Positions 18,284-30,100 are shown, counted from the first letter of the stretch. The stretch: 51,592 nt of DNA from CAYOFF01 sp964403415 (GCA_964403415.1 CAYOFF010000004.1:1-51592); one strand, 5' to 3'. Numbers and translations are program-made. Notes: generated by a model from the letters alone, not told the origin.

Positions 18284-19408
18284 CTAGTCTAGGTATTTAC
18301 TTTTATTCATCTCATGCTCTGATAGGTCTTTGGAAAGATGCAGGATACCTGAGGTATCATGTAGGTAAAATAGATACAGTGTTTTTTTTGCCGTAAAAAG
18401 TGCCGTTATGCTCTCCTTATCGGGATTAGCGATTGGTGTAGGTGGAATACCCTTTCTGGCTCTCGTATTCCGTTTGTTCTCTGTGTCACGCAAGTTTTCT
18501 ACGATCACGCTTGGCGTACATGCGCTATAGGGACGCTCTAGTCCATAACACAAACTAATATCAGCGTCTAATTGCATACCGTTTTGGAGTCTGTTGTAAA
18601 ACACTGACATAATGTCAGGTTTATTTTTGGCTTGACGCTCTTCTTTTTGGACAATCGAAGCTAATACGAGTCAATCATACATGGTGAGTCCAAACGTATA
18701 TCCTTGTGACTTGAGGTACGTGGTCAATGAGTTCAACTGCTGCTGATATGGCTGCCATATCTTCTTTTTTCGATTCTCTAGCTGTAAGTAGATAAGCTGA
18801 TCTATAGGGTCTTTTGCTGCATCCAAATTATATGTATCTGGATACAAAAACCCTTCTAGTGATATGAGTTTTCTAGATGACATACCTTGTTCTCCCAAAA
18901 AGCTATACTTCGCTGAGAGATCAGCTATACGTGCCGGGTTTGTAATAGCTTTGCGATATGCTCACTCTTCGATAAGTCACTGCTGCACAAGCATAGCATC
19001 AATATCGTAACTGCTTCGTCCCTCTAGCACCGTTACTGCAATGTATGCAACGGATGGTCATGCCTTGAGCACATCGACAATCTCTTCAAATGTCACAGAT
19101 CCCGAAAAACGATAGGTTCATGGTTGAATAACTGGCAACTCATCGGCTAAGGACCAACGGGCGTACATAAATTCTCGACGTTTGACGCCCGTCAACTTTT
19201 TCTCTACTGACGCTATCCCTCCTCATTTTGGGATCGTAATCGTGGAGGGTAGCGAATAGTATGTAGGCAGCAACCACCGCAAAAAAAGTGCTGCCGCAGC
19301 CAATGCTATGAGCGGAAGGACTTTCTTTCCTCATGACTTACGACGCTCTCAGTCTCCAAATAGAGATCCGGACACACGAGCGAATGATGTCTTTTTTTCA
19401 AGGATCAT
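18284..19408 (-). CDS. mltG: Endolytic murein transglycosylase MltG (YceG)
   Basis: MltG cuts nascent glycan strands at the membrane. Seen: one N-terminal membrane helix (VLPLIALAAAALFLRWLL) after a Lys/Arg-rich leader, a LysM-like region with TVLEGRSSYDIDAMLVQQ, EGFLYPDTYN, the catalytic-glutamate segment ASIVQKEERQ, YNRLQNGMQLDAD and the closing PTPIANPDKESITALF. 374 aa, a normal length. The Gly before LVLASIVQ is TGA. It starts 22 bases after the rnj stop, suggesting one transcript. Confidence 0.92.
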
Positions 19409-19429
19409 CCCGCGCACTCAAACTAAAGA

Positions 19430-21424
19430 CTATGCTTTTACTGTCTTTATTTCCGCCTCATCTTGTTTTTGTCCTCACTCTTCTACCTCGTGATCACCGT
19501 TGTGTCACCACTGGCTATCCAAGATATTTTCTACCGTCTCATCTATTTTTTCTTTGGAGACACCTCATGCTCCATCCCTTGAGATATACACATACATAGG
19601 AATAATCATTGGCTGTCTACCTACCTCTCTGGTTACGTACTCACTCATGTCGTCTTTGATGATCTTCATAATATCTTTGATTTCTTTCTTTTGCTTGAGT
19701 TTCTCATAGTATTTTTGCTTTGCAAACTCTACGACACTCGTATGGATATGCTTCACTTCCGATGAGTAGACAAACCCTCTCGATTCTATTTGTATATTTC
19801 CGACAAGTTCTCTACTCTGCGCATCTATCTTGAAGACAAGACAGACAACACCATCGTGCGCCATAATCTGACGAGCCTTGACTACATACTCTCCTGACAG
19901 ATGTCATCTTCATTTTCCGTCTATCAAGACAGTGTCAAGATCTAACTTCTCGGCAGCAACCTTACAACCATTGTCATACATCTCTATGATAGTTCCATTT
20001 TCGTTTGGCATCAAAATATTTTCATCTGGGATTCCCTGGTCAAGTCCGAGTTTTCTGTGTTCATATCTGTGATATGCCTCTAAGTAATAAGGCAGGAAGT
20101 ACTGTGGTTTAACCAAGCTCAACATCAATTTATGATCCTCTGCATATCCATGTCCACTCGCGTGAATATCCATGTCGTTGTTGGTAATGAGATTGAGTCC
20201 TTTTACTACCAACGCATTCATCATAGCTGCCATTTGGAGTTCGTTTCAAGGAATCGTACTTGATGAGATCAAGATCGTATCACCTTTTCTGAGCGTCAAC
20301 TGCGCATGCTCTCCACGAGACATTCTTGCTAAAGCGCTTAGCTCTTCTCCTTGCGCTCCTGTACAAAGTACCATAACTCTCTGATCTGGCATTTGTTCTG
20401 CTTCGTCGTTGAGCTTGCGTAGGAAACCTTTGGGGACATTGATATATCCGAGCTGCTGACATATTTCCACGTTGTTTACGAGTGATCTTCAAGATAAGAA
20501 AACTACTCTGTCATACTTGATGGCATACTTGATCAACTGAATTACTCTACCAATATTGGAAGCAAACATACCAACGATTATTCTTGAGTTGGTATTTTCT
20601 TTGATGATATGTTCAAGGTTTGCACCAATTACTTTTTCAGATGGTGCCCATCCAGCTCTGTTTGATCCTAGACTATCACCAATATAGAGTTTTACGCCCT
20701 CTACACCGATTCTCGCTATCTTAGCTAGATCTGCTGGTTCTTCGATTGATGGCGTGTGATCGAACTTGAAGTCCGATGAGTTGAAGATGAGTCATTTGGG
20801 TGTATAGATAGCCTGCGCCATTGTTTCTGGGATATTGTGGTTTACTCTTACGAACTCTATCGTGAAACAACCAAGCTTCAAAATATCGACTTCTGGATCT
20901 ATAACTTTGTATTTGATCTTAGCCATATCTTCTTTGTTGTCGAACATTTTTTTGACGATACCTAGAGTCAAAGGTGTCGTGTAGATCGTCGGGAAGTCCA
21001 ATTCTGGAAGTACATCTCTAAGTCCTCAGATATGATCCAAGTGGCCATGACTCAGAATAACACCTCTTAGCTTATGGAGATTTTGTTTGACGTATCTTAC
21101 ATCAGGCACTACATAATCGGCTCCGAGCGTCTCATTTGCTGAGAATTCCATACCACAGTCTACCAGGATGATATCATCACCGTATTCGATGAAAATACAC
21201 TGTCCTACTTGCTCAAGTCCCATAAGAGATCCAATTTTTACTGGCTTTTCTCATGGTTTGATGCTAAACGTGGGCTGTTTATCGACCTGTGCTTTGCTCT
21301 TAGTGAGGGGTTTTTCCTTACCTGCGATACCTAACACAGCTCTACGCTGGTGCATTGGCTTTCTTTTGGGTGGATTTTTTGTAAATTTAATAGGGGCTAC
21401 TACATTTGCATTTTGTTCTGTCAT
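19430..21424 (-). CDS. rnj: Ribonuclease J
   Basis: A metallo-beta-lactamase/beta-CASP RNase that degrades and matures RNA by 5'-exo and endo cleavage. Seen: an N-terminal extension of about 55 mostly basic residues, VGQCIFIEYGDDIILVDCGM, the metal-binding SHGHLDHIGGL (one Gly TGA), NSSDFKFDHTP, and the beta-CASP region VMVLCTGAQGEELSAL with DMDIHASGHG. 664 aa; RNase J is usually near 555, the excess being the N-terminal and C-terminal extensions. The start at MTEQNANVV is preferred over an ATG four codons upstream. Confidence 0.93.
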
Positions 21425-21471
21425 TGTTTTACACATGTCTAGTAAATAAAATCTTTACTTCCTTTCGCCAC

Positions 21472-22014
21472 ATGATAGATCAACTTGAAAGCATACGTTC
21501 CTTTGGGGAGGAGCATCGTGTACCCATTGTTTCTCGTGAAACAGCATATTTTTTGTGTACACATATAGACACTACTCGTCCACATCGTTGTCTAGAAATA
21601 TGATCTGCGATTGGATATAGTACGTTACTGATAGGGATGCATATCTCTGCTCGGTGATGACACCTTACATCATATGAGATCTCACTTCCCTCGTATAGGA
21701 TAGCTCGTGCCAACCTTGCTAGCTCATGAGTTCACAATGTTTCCTTGTATCATGGTGATGTCATGAGCTTTCCAAAGCAACAACGGCAAGAGAGCTATGA
21801 TTTTGTTTTTATTGATGGAGCTAAGGCACAGTATAGTTCATATCTTAGATTGGTTTTGCCACTCCTTCGCCCACATGCGACGATCGTTTGTGATGATGTC
21901 ATCTCCTACGAACACAAGATGCAGTGACTACAGGATATACTTACTGAATTTTCTCTCTCATATGAACGTATTGCACTTGCTGACGGTGATTGAGTGCTCC
22001 TTTTGCACACGTAA
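21472..22014 (+). CDS. SAM-dependent O-methyltransferase
   Basis: 180 aa. Class I methyltransferase features: motif I CLEIGSAIGYSTLLIG (Gly of GSAIG is TGA), SYEISLPSYRIARANL, YDFVFIDGAKAQYSSYL (the family's D-G-A-K), and PHATIVCDDVI. This matches the YrrM/caffeoyl-CoA-type O-methyltransferase family. The substrate is unknown. An upstream in-frame ATG (21406) would overlap rnj and adds a poor leader. It is divergent from rnj with a 47-base gap. Confidence 0.88.
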
Positions 22015-22049
22015 ACTTGGGCCTAATAGATATCCTTGTACGTAGATAC

Positions 22050-22463
22050 TTATGCGTTATTCTCCTCTGTTGGATTACTCTCTCCTGGCAAGATCATAAC
22101 TTGTCACTCAAGCTCCATACTTTCCACAGCGTCTTTGGAAGCTTGTGTTGTACAAAGTCGGAAATTTACTGGCTCTGTCTCCTGTGTTTCGAGGGCTGCA
22201 GGATCTTGGATAAGCGCATAACGCTCGTCTTCTATTCTGATAATATAGTGCAGAAGCCCTTGTGCCTCTCTACACACAATCCCAATACCGTGTATATCAT
22301 ACTCTCCTGGGAATTCTACACGCAATGATGGATCCTCCCCATAACGCATCTGTGGGCCTTTTGCCGTACAAAGATGTGTATATCCTTCTGGAGCAATTCC
22401 TTCACCAAAGTAAATCTCGCTTCCAAGCGTCCATCCTTCCCCGTGTTTTGTAATACTAATCAT
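22050..22463 (-). CDS. Degenerate metallo-hydrolase-like protein (137 aa)
   Basis: The patterns LRVEFPGEYDIHGIGIVCRE and LLHYIIRIEDERYALIQDP resemble the small MBL-fold proteins of CPR genomes, in which a PGEYE(I/V)xG strand precedes a 'YRIEIDGxRIxHLGD' strand. No HxHxDH metal motif is present, so catalysis is unlikely. The C-terminus passes one TGA to end EENNA. It is convergent with the methyltransferase gene, ends 35 bases apart. The fold assignment is tentative. Confidence 0.45.
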
Positions 22464-22491
22464 GCACCTATTTCGTTAAACAATAAACATA

Positions 22492-22950
22492 CTATCATCA
22501 TGAACTCGTCCCAAAGAAATTGGGGTTTATCAGATTAAGAACAATAGCAGACGTACCCAAGATAGCTAATCCGATTATTACTTTGATAATTAATGACTTT
22601 CCTCTGCTGGCAGTTCATGCAATACCTTCTGATGTCATCATTAGTCCGCCCGCAATGATAAGCAGAACACCCGCTACCAAAATAATCGTCATCGTAACTC
22701 TCACTAGTACACCCACAAGAAAAGGGAATGCATTTGCTACGTTCGTCTTCTCCGGATCGTTCAAGTCCTTACTTATACATCTCCCCAAGAAAGGGAAATT
22801 GGTGTTGAGCTCAATATCTCACTTTGGGCAGGGAGAAGATGATCCTCATGCTTGAGCATAAGAAATATCTGGCGTCATATATGCCACGATTCACAAACAT
22901 ACCGCTATACTGCTGAACATAAGGTACAATACTTTGCGTAGGTACACCAT
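22492..22950 (-). CDS. Pilin-like/TrbC-type membrane protein (152 aa)
   Basis: It has a signal peptide (MVYLRKVLYLMFSSIAVC) with a mature start after DISYAQA, and two hydrophobic helices: VLVRVTMTIILVAGVLLIIA and SLIIKVIIGLAILGTSAIVL, closing LNLINPNFFG. This layout (helix, GxxxxxTSxG loop, helix, then N-P) matches the small TrbC/VirB2-like proteins common in Patescibacteria, which accompany VirB6-like proteins such as those at 45.9-50.6 kb. At least four Gly are TGA, including the last two residues. It starts just upstream of yqeY. Confidence 0.6.
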
Positions 22951-22962
22951 ATCGCGAGGTGA

Positions 22963-23403
22963 TTATAAAGTATTTATGACCGTATTCAAGAGCGATCCAT
23001 CTAGCTGAGTTCCATGTGTTTTCATGAGATGCCCAATTAGTTTACCTCTCTCTTTCTTTACATCCTCTATTCCTAGGTCGTGTTGTGCCTGTATCACAAG
23101 CTTCTTGGTTTCTTCTTCACTCAGTGTTTCTGGGAGATAACGCTCTAGCACTGCTATTCTTCCAAACTCCGTCTCTGCATCCTCTGATTTACCCGCCTGT
23201 GTAAGGAGATCTACTGTTTCTCTTCTGGTTTTTATCTCTTTCTTGATAGCCTGCATGACCTCATCGTCTGTGAGCTCTCTGTGAAGATCTATCTGTTTGT
23301 TTTTGAGCTGCGCTAGGAGATAATTGAGCGCATCCTTTTCCAAAATACGCCTCTCCTTGAAGGCTGCTTTATAATCATCTTGGAGCGTCGTATACAGTGA
23401 CAT
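22963..23403 (-). CDS. yqeY: GatB/YqeY domain protein
   Basis: 146 aa with the YqeY layout: KAAFKERRILEKDALNYLLA, QAIKKEIKTRRETVDLL, AVLERYLPETLSEEE and HGTQLDGSLLNTVI. It resembles the C-terminal tRNA-interacting domain of GatB; role as a stand-alone protein is unclear. The start is MSLYTTLQ. It is placed between the P-type ATPase and the pilin-like gene on the same strand. Confidence 0.9.
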   Translation of the reverse strand: MSLYTTLQDDYKAAFKERRILEKDALNYLLAQLKNKQIDLHRELTDDEVMQAIKKEIKTRRETVDLLTQAGKSEDAETEFGRIAVLERYLPETLSEEETKKLVIQAQHDLGIEDVKKERGKLIGHLMKTHGTQLDGSLLNTVINTL

Positions 23404-23478
23404 GAAAGACGTATTTATAGGGAACAAAGCGATTTTAGCTCAACACAATTCGTCTGACTGACCTGAGTATAGGAATAT

Positions 23479-26271
23479 TTATACCGTTTGCAATGTTTGA
23501 GATGTCGTTGTCGCCCTCTCATCTTGACATAACCTACGTAGTCGCGGTTTCATCCCTTCCTTGATACCAAGATAGATCAGTCCCCAAGAGAGAGGAATAA
23601 GCCAATCTATCGGATGAAGCGGAGCAAAACCAAAGTATGCACTTATTCGTGGTGTATATACAAGATTTATCACCAAAAATAACGATATTCAAAATGCTAT
23701 AAATAATTGCTTATTTCATCGGAAATATGGTGACCAGATACTATCAAATCCCCCACGACGCGACATAATATTGGTAAACTGACAGAAAAGAATCGTCAGG
23801 TACGCCATTGTCTGAGCTTCTTGATGAAACAATGGTGTATCTACATTGCTTCCCATAGGCACTCAGGCAAGTATATAATGTAGCCAGTGTGATCCATAGG
23901 CAAATGCTCACATAAGTATACCCGTCAGTATAAGATCAATGATTGTACCTTTATTGAGAACATGTTTTTTGATATTTCTAGATGCTCTCTGCATCATTCC
24001 GGGTTGCGCCGGATCTCGTCAGATGGCTGCTAGCGGAGCCATTTCTCCAATAAGATCTATTGCAAGAATTTGTACTGCTGTCATGGCAAGCTGCCGACCA
24101 TTGAAGATATTGAGAGCAAGCGAAATAAGCACCACAAAAAGCTCTCATCCATTGGTCGATATACATGAGAGAATGGTTTTCTTGAGATTTTGGTAGATCA
24201 CTCTTCACTCAGCAATTGCAAAAACAAGTGTCGCAAAACTATCATCAAGCAAAATAATTTCTGCTGAATCTTTGGCTACGTCTGTTCCTGTTTTTCCCAT
24301 AGCAACACCAATGTCAGCCTTCTTGAGCGCAGGAGCATCATTGACGCCATCTCCTGTAACTGCAACTATTCGCTCGAGTTTTTTACAAAGCGTAACAATC
24401 CTTACCTTATCTTCTGGAGATGTTCTGGAGAAAATGAGCGATGGTTTGTCGCGAAGCAGATTGATGACGGCGACATCTGGCATTGTTCTCAGCTCTGCTC
24501 ATGAGATGACGGGGATATCCATTCCCTCCTGCATCAGTCAGATCTTGGTGGCGATCGCTTTGGCGGTCAGCGCATAGTCACCGGTAATAACAACAATCTT
24601 GATATGCGCTTCACGTGCTGCTGCGATCGCATACGGCACGGTCTCTCTCGGAGGATCTATCATACTTACGAGACCGAGCAACGTAAGTTTTGACTCTGCT
24701 TGATCCATCGTCATATGCGCATCAAACACGTGTATGTCTTTGTATGCAAATGCTAGATTGCGCATCGCATTACTTGCAAGCTCATCATCAAAACCTGTTA
24801 GCTTTTTTTTGTCTGCATCTGTTATTGCTCTAACTGCTGCACCATCGAGGACATGCGTTGTCCTTTCCATGATAGTTTGTAATGATCCTTTGACATATAT
24901 ACGGTAGATACCTTGCCCTACCTGGCGGATACTACTCATTCTTTTTCTGACGGAGTCGAAGCTAAACTCGAGCAGTTCGGGATAGCGTTCATTGAAATCA
25001 TGTGGCGTAATTCATGTTTTTTCTGCAAGCGTAATCAGTGCTCACTCCGTGGGATCTCCTATCGTGTACCACGTTGCATGTCACTCATCCGGCTTGCATA
25101 TTCTTGCATTGGAGGCCGCAACGCCTGTCTCAAAAAATATATGCTCTCGCTCATTGACCTCTAATGGCGTTTGCTGATCTCTCATGACCTGACCATTTGG
25201 TTCGTATCACGTTCCTGTAACATCATACTGCTGTAAACCAATAATTACTTTTTCGACGGTCATTTCGTTTTTGGTGAGCGTTCAGGTTTTGTCTGTACAT
25301 ATGACGCTCACCGAGCCGAGCGTCTCCACCGCTGAGAGCTTTTTGACGAGCGCGAGTTTTTTTGCGAGTCTTCCTGCTGCCGATGCGAGCGCCACACTAA
25401 TCTGAGCAGGAAGTCCTTGCGGCACCATAGCGGCCGCAATACCTACTGCAAACAGCAGCGCATCTTTCACCGGCCAATCCATGCTTACCGCTATAAAAAA
25501 CAATGCCGTACCCAAGATTAGTGTTCAGACCGTCAACTTAGAAGCGATGTTGTTGATTTCTTTTTGTAGAGGCGAGAGCTCGTCTTCTGTATCTGCACTC
25601 ATTTTTGCTATTTTTCAAATTTCTGTGTTCATCCCCGTACCCACGACTACTCCTACACCATTTCACATAGCGACCGTCGTTCCCATGTAGAGCATATTTG
25701 TACGATCACCAAGTTCTGCCTCACCCGTCATAGCATGCGTATGCTTTCTTTTGGGGTTTGGTTCTCACGTAAGTGAAAAATCATTGGTCTGTACGTTTGT
25801 TTCCTTGATAAGCCTTAGATCCGCTGGTACAGAGTCTCACTCCCCAATATGCACAATGTCTCCCGGTACGAGTAACTCATTTTGCATCTCCTTGAGCTGA
25901 CCGTTCTCCACCACCTTTGCCTGCGAATAGACCATTTTTTTGAGTGACGCCAGGAGACGCTCTGCTTTTGCCTCTTGGATGTATCCTATCAGTGCGTTTA
26001 TTAGAACAATAGCCAACAAAATAATCATCGTCCTCGTATCATCCAGATACCATGCGAGAGCCGCCGATACTATAAGCAAGATAATCATAAGATCCTTGAA
26101 CTGCTCGAGGAATTTGATGATTTCGCTCTTTTTATTTACTTCTTGGAGAAGATTTTTGCCATAGAGCTTGAGACGATCCTCTCTCTCCTGCGGAGATATA
26201 CCATGAGCCGTTGTGTTGAGACTCTGAAGTGTCTCTTCTGGCTCTCTGAGATAGTACGGTTTTGCTGCCAT
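23479..26271 (-). CDS. P-type cation-transporting ATPase (P2-like)
   Basis: 930 aa. N-terminal actuator domain with LTGEP; phosphorylation motif VICTDKTGTLTKNEM; nucleotide domain KGSLQTIM and MIDPPRETVPYAI; hinge VTGDGVNDAPALKKADIGVAMG; about ten membrane segments, with a C-terminal group as in Ca2+/PacL-type pumps. In helix M4 the usual PEGLP is PQGLP (MVPQGLPAQISVALAS), which replaces an ion-liganding Glu. Several Gly are TGA. It would couple ATP hydrolysis to export of Ca2+ or another cation; specificity is uncertain given the M4 change. Confidence 0.88.
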
Positions 26272-26532
26272 GTCTGTATCAAAAAAATCAAAATCACCTA
26301 TAGTTCACGCTAGTATAAGTCTACGCCGTTTACGATGGTTATACAAGTTTTGGTGATTCATGAGGTATGATGCTATTTACATCTTTTGAAATATCTGTAC
26401 ATGGAGCTATTTACAAGTACGCGCGAGCATTGAGCCCTCTCTTCCAGGAGGACATAACGTTTATTGATCATTTCACAGCTGAATGTGTCGACAACAGCCC
26501 CGGCACCTCAATAGTGGCGCAAAAAATCGTCT

Positions 26533-26976
26533 TTACCAAATAATTCTACGTTTAATTAGGTCTGGCAAAATCTTTTCTCTCAAAACATGGCTCCTCAGAC
26601 ATTCTGGGTAATCCATCACTTCTTTGCCCATTCGCACATATCCTACTATTCCTTCTGTTACTTGTGGCTGTACATCTCACATAAGTTCTCACTGATATAG
26701 CCTAATTACGACATTTTTCATTGGATCACTTACGGATGGTCACACATACTCACCCAAGAAAGCCAATGTCTCTGCGTTTATATCACAATTAATTTCCTCT
26801 CTCGTCTCTCTACAGAGACACTCGACATCTGTTTCGTTTCATTCTCTTTTCCCTCAAATCGTCTGATATACTTTTCATCAAGTTTCATCTTTTTTATTGG
26901 CATACTCTATCAGCAGGATCATTTTCCCTAATGACTTATCTACAACTACTACTCCGACTCTATCGATATATGTCAT
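26533..26976 (-). CDS. Nudix hydrolase, copy 2
   Basis: 147 aa. The Nudix box is recognisable: TIGGKREGNETDVECLCRET followed by REEI, where several Gly are TGA. The late Gly of the canonical box (EExGU) is Asn. Flanking strands (DRVGVVVVDKSLGKMILLIE; GEYVGPSVSDPMKNVVIRLY) fit the fold. It would hydrolyse a nucleoside diphosphate linked to another group. It lies 27 bases after a paralogous Nudix gene. Confidence 0.75.
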
Positions 26977-27003
26977 ACCTGCCTATGTATCGGATAAATG
27001 ATT

Positions 27004-27453
27004 TTAGCTCACCATTCCACGATCTATGAGATCTATCAGTATAGCTTCCATAAGGGGGCTTTTTTGTATATATGGTGTCTCTAAGGCTTCTTTTCATACC
27101 CAGGCATGTCCAAGTATTCCTTCGCTCTGTTGGGGACATATCTCTCAGGAGAATGTTCCTTTGTATAAGTGCATTCTTACCTTTCTTCTCGGATGCTTCC
27201 TTGAACGTGCAACGTACTCTCACAGCATTTCTGGTGTCTCTTCGAGATTTAGAGTACATGCCACCTCTTCTATGGACTCCCTTAGTATACACTCTGTGTG
27301 TGTTTCTCTCCTACGAGACCCGATTTTTTCCCTCTTTCATCAGACAACCTCGTATGTAAATCCTATCGTTGGATCAATTTCAAAAGCCTCCTTGATGACT
27401 AACATTTTGCCATCTCTAAACTCCGTTACTCATATCTTATTGTAGAATGCCAT
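27004..27453 (-). CDS. Nudix hydrolase, copy 1
   Basis: 149 aa, sharing the design of the next gene: VTEFRDGKMLVIKEAFEIDP, VVGGKREKIGSRRRETHTEC, ILRESIEEV (box), GEYVARSRKHPRRKVRMHLY, and a C-terminal ILGHAWVGKEALETPYIQK parallel to the partner's IVGYVRMGKEVMDYPECLR. The box insertion (KIGSRRR) is longer than usual. TGA is used for Gly in KIGVTEF and VVGGKRE. The pair arose by tandem duplication and is probably one transcript; the substrate is unknown. Confidence 0.72.
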
Positions 27454-27485
27454 CAATAGACACATATGTATAAACAATGAATGTA

Positions 27486-27567
27486 TGCTCGAGAAGGGAG
27501 TCGAACCCTTACTCCTCGCGGAATACGCACCTGAAGCGCACGTGTCTGCCAGTTCCACCACTCGAGC
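27486..27567 (-). tRNA. tRNA-Leu (CAG)
   Basis: An 82-base tRNA on the minus strand: acceptor GCTCGAG pairs with CTCGAGC, discriminator A, long variable arm (TTCCGCGAGGA), anticodon loop TTCAGGT with anticodon CAG, T-arm AAGGGTTCGACTCCCTT. CCA is not encoded. Confidence 0.94.
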
Positions 27568-27759
27568 ATGGTTTTCTTGTGCAAGAAAAGAATTTACAAC
27601 CTACATAAAAATGGCCGTATTGCAAACACATGTGGATAGCCTCCCCTCTGTCCTTTACTCTTTACAAAATCCTTATCTATCATTAAATATCTTTTTCTCT
27701 TTTGGTTTGTAGCAATATCAGTATAGGTACGCTACTTTTTTATTATTTTTGATGGCGCT

Positions 27760-28743
27760 ATGAAAGACCTTATTGCATCATTTCCCGAACAACTTGAGAC
27801 TGCATTACATATTGCACAGTCCGCTCAGCTTAAGCCAAGTAAGCATCCTATCAATGCTATACTTGTCGCGGGGCTTGGCGGCTCCGGCATTGGCGGAACG
27901 ATCGTGGCGGACTGGCTCCGCTTCCATGCAGCTATTCCTATGCTTACCACCAAAGACTATGATCTCCCTGCATGGGTCGATCAGCACACTTTAGTGATTG
28001 CATGTTCCTACTCTGGTAATACCGAGGAGACACTCGCTGTAGCCGAGAAGGCTCATGCAGTAGGAGCCCATATTGTCGCTATCTGCTCTGGCGGCAAGCT
28101 CCAATGATTTGCACAGCAATATGGATATGATTGTATTGTTGTGCCTGGTGGCATGCCGCCGAGAGCTTGCCTCGGCTATTCGTTTGTGCAGCAACTTGCT
28201 GTTCTTGCAGCGCATCAGATTATCGCTCCTTCCTATGCTGATGAGATTCGCGATATCATATCACTTCTCCGCACTCACCAAGACACCATCAAAAAAGATG
28301 CTCAGCAAGTTGCTGCCGACATCCTCGGCAAGCGCGTTGTTATCTATGCTGCAAGCGACAAAGAGGGTATGGCAATACGTTTTAGGCAGCAGCTCAACGA
28401 AAACAGTAAAGTTTTTTGTCACCACCATGTCGTGCCAGAGATGAACCACAATGAGCTCGTGTGATGGGCAAGTGCCGGTGAGAATACCGCTGTGTTGCGA
28501 CTTAGGACACCATCAGATCATGAGAGATCCCAATATCGCTTTGAAATCAATAAACAACTCATTGGTCAGTATACACAATATCAGTATGAGCTCTGGGCAA
28601 AATGAACCTCCTACCTCGAGCACGTCTGGTATCTCATTCATCTCACCGATCGGGTGAGTGTCTATCTTGCAGATCTCGAAGGCACAGACCCTACGGATAT
28701 TGCCGTTATCGTAAACCTCAAAGACGCATTGGCACAAAAATAA
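27760..28743 (+). CDS. Bifunctional phosphoglucose/phosphomannose isomerase
   Basis: 327 aa with two SIS folds: AGLGGSGIGGTIVADWL, ACSYSGNTEETLAVAEKA and PEMNHNELVGW, the last typical of the bifunctional PGI/PMI family. It would interconvert glucose-6-phosphate or mannose-6-phosphate with fructose-6-phosphate. TGA encodes Gly after GGKLQ, in NELVGW, and after YELWAK. Convergent with the phosphate transporter, stops 15 bases apart. Confidence 0.9.
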
Positions 28744-28758
28744 ATTACACCCACCAAA

Positions 28759-29856
28759 TTACATCAACCACGTATGTGTCAGCCAAAACAATGCATACGC
28801 AATACCTATGCTCACCGGAACAGTTAGTATCCACGCCATCACTATGTGCATGATGGTTTCTTTTTGGATATTTTTGATTCCTCATGTAGCTACCATGCTC
28901 CCTGCGATAGCTGATGATAAGACGTGTGTCGTACTTACTGGCATTCCAAGTCGCGTACTTACTCCTATCGTACTTGCCGCTGCAAACTCTGAAACTGCTC
29001 ACTGCACGTAGGTAAGATGCGTGTTTCATATTTTTTCGCCGATCGTGACGACTATTCTTTTTCGACCTATCATGGTTCATATACCCAGTGAACATGAGAT
29101 GAGGAGAATGACTCGCACAGGGGCTACATCTGTTTCCAAGCCAAACGTAAATAGTGTGGGAAATGTACTTACCAAAATTACCATAATAAGCCCCACTCCT
29201 TTCTGACCATCATTGGATCCGTGAGAAAAACTCACTAATCCACAAGTCGCTATAAGTAGTGCCCTGACTTGTCGCGGGACATGACGGTCATGTATTTTTT
29301 CTTTGGCGGGATGATCTTTGTCTCGCACTTTGTGAATTACTTTTAGCAGCAGTACCACCACTCCAAATCCAAACAGGGGAGAGATCAACAACGAAGCACC
29401 TATTTCTCCTAGCCTAGATCGTTCCACACCCGCTCCGTCGTAAAATCCAAAAAAACCTAGTGATGCGCCAATCATAGCTCCTATCAATGTATGGGAGCTT
29501 GAACACGGAATCCCCACATATCGCGTTAGCAGATTTCGTATAATTGCTGACAACAGTACACACCCTATAAACAAAAGACTCATACTCGGCCCATGCACTG
29601 AGAGATCATGCAGTGGCACAATATGCATGATACTCATAGCTACTGCGACTCCTCCGATATACACCCCCAAGAAATTCCAAAGTCCCGACCATATGATTGC
29701 GAGTACTGGCTTCAATGTCTTGGTATAAATCACTGTGGCTACCGCGTTTGCCGTATCGTGAAATCCATTGATAAACTCAAAAATACAGACGACGACAATC
29801 ATCAGTATGCAAGCCATCAACATGCTATTGTGTAGCACATTCCCTATCTCTCCCAT
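28759..29856 (-). CDS. pit: PiT-family inorganic phosphate transporter
   Basis: 365 aa. PiT signatures at both ends: GFHDTANAVATVIYTKTL and, in the second repeat, FSHGSNDGQKGVGLIM. The C-terminal half has GMPVSTTHVLSSAIAG. About ten membrane helices. It would import phosphate with H+ or Na+. TGA encodes Gly in the C-terminal half. The promoter is presumably in the 29857-30003 gap, divergent from the leader-peptide promoter. Confidence 0.92.
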
Positions 29857-29927
29857 ACGCGCGTACTTTTGCTATCAACTAAATGATATCTAAGTATACG
29901 ACTGCCCTCCAAGAAACACAAAAAAAC

Positions 29928-29955
29928 TTGCATTTACACACATATCATTTATACA
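29928..29955 (+). promoter_or_regulatory. Candidate promoter of the leader-peptide unit
   Basis: TTGCAT at 29928-29933, a 16-base spacer and TATACA at 29950-29955. It points toward the short His-rich frame at 30004 and the terminator at 30101. Confidence 0.5.
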
Positions 29956-30003
29956 GGAAGTCAACTCTTGTGATTTATCGAGTTCGCGCCAAATATGCTT
30001 ACT

Positions 30004-30078
30004 ATGCGTTCGTGTTTCCATCATCATCACCACTTCACTCGTCATGATCCGTCATTTCTGAGCTTTTTTGGTGACTAG
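30004..30078 (+). CDS. Possible His-rich leader peptide (24 aa)
   Basis: A short ATG-to-TAG frame encodes MRSCFHHHHHFTRHDPSF and ends FFGD. Five consecutive His codons and a further His follow the start, like the leader peptide of enteric his operons. A strong terminator hairpin begins 22 bases after its stop and a candidate promoter precedes it. The next gene (30158) follows 20 bases after the terminator. This is the geometry of an attenuator, but there is no His-biosynthesis gene nearby, so it remains a hypothesis. With 24 residues it could be chance. Confidence 0.35.
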   Translation: MRSCFHHHHHFTRHDPSFLSFFGD

Positions 30079-30100
30079 ATACTCTACTCTTTTCTCTCCA

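Noticed and set aside
26370..26543. A 57-codon plus-strand frame (MLFTSFEISVHG...) between the P-type ATPase and the Nudix gene
   Set aside because: It overlaps the Nudix stop, has no clear ribosome site or homologue, and a shifted frame reads equally well. It may be a remnant but cannot be supported.
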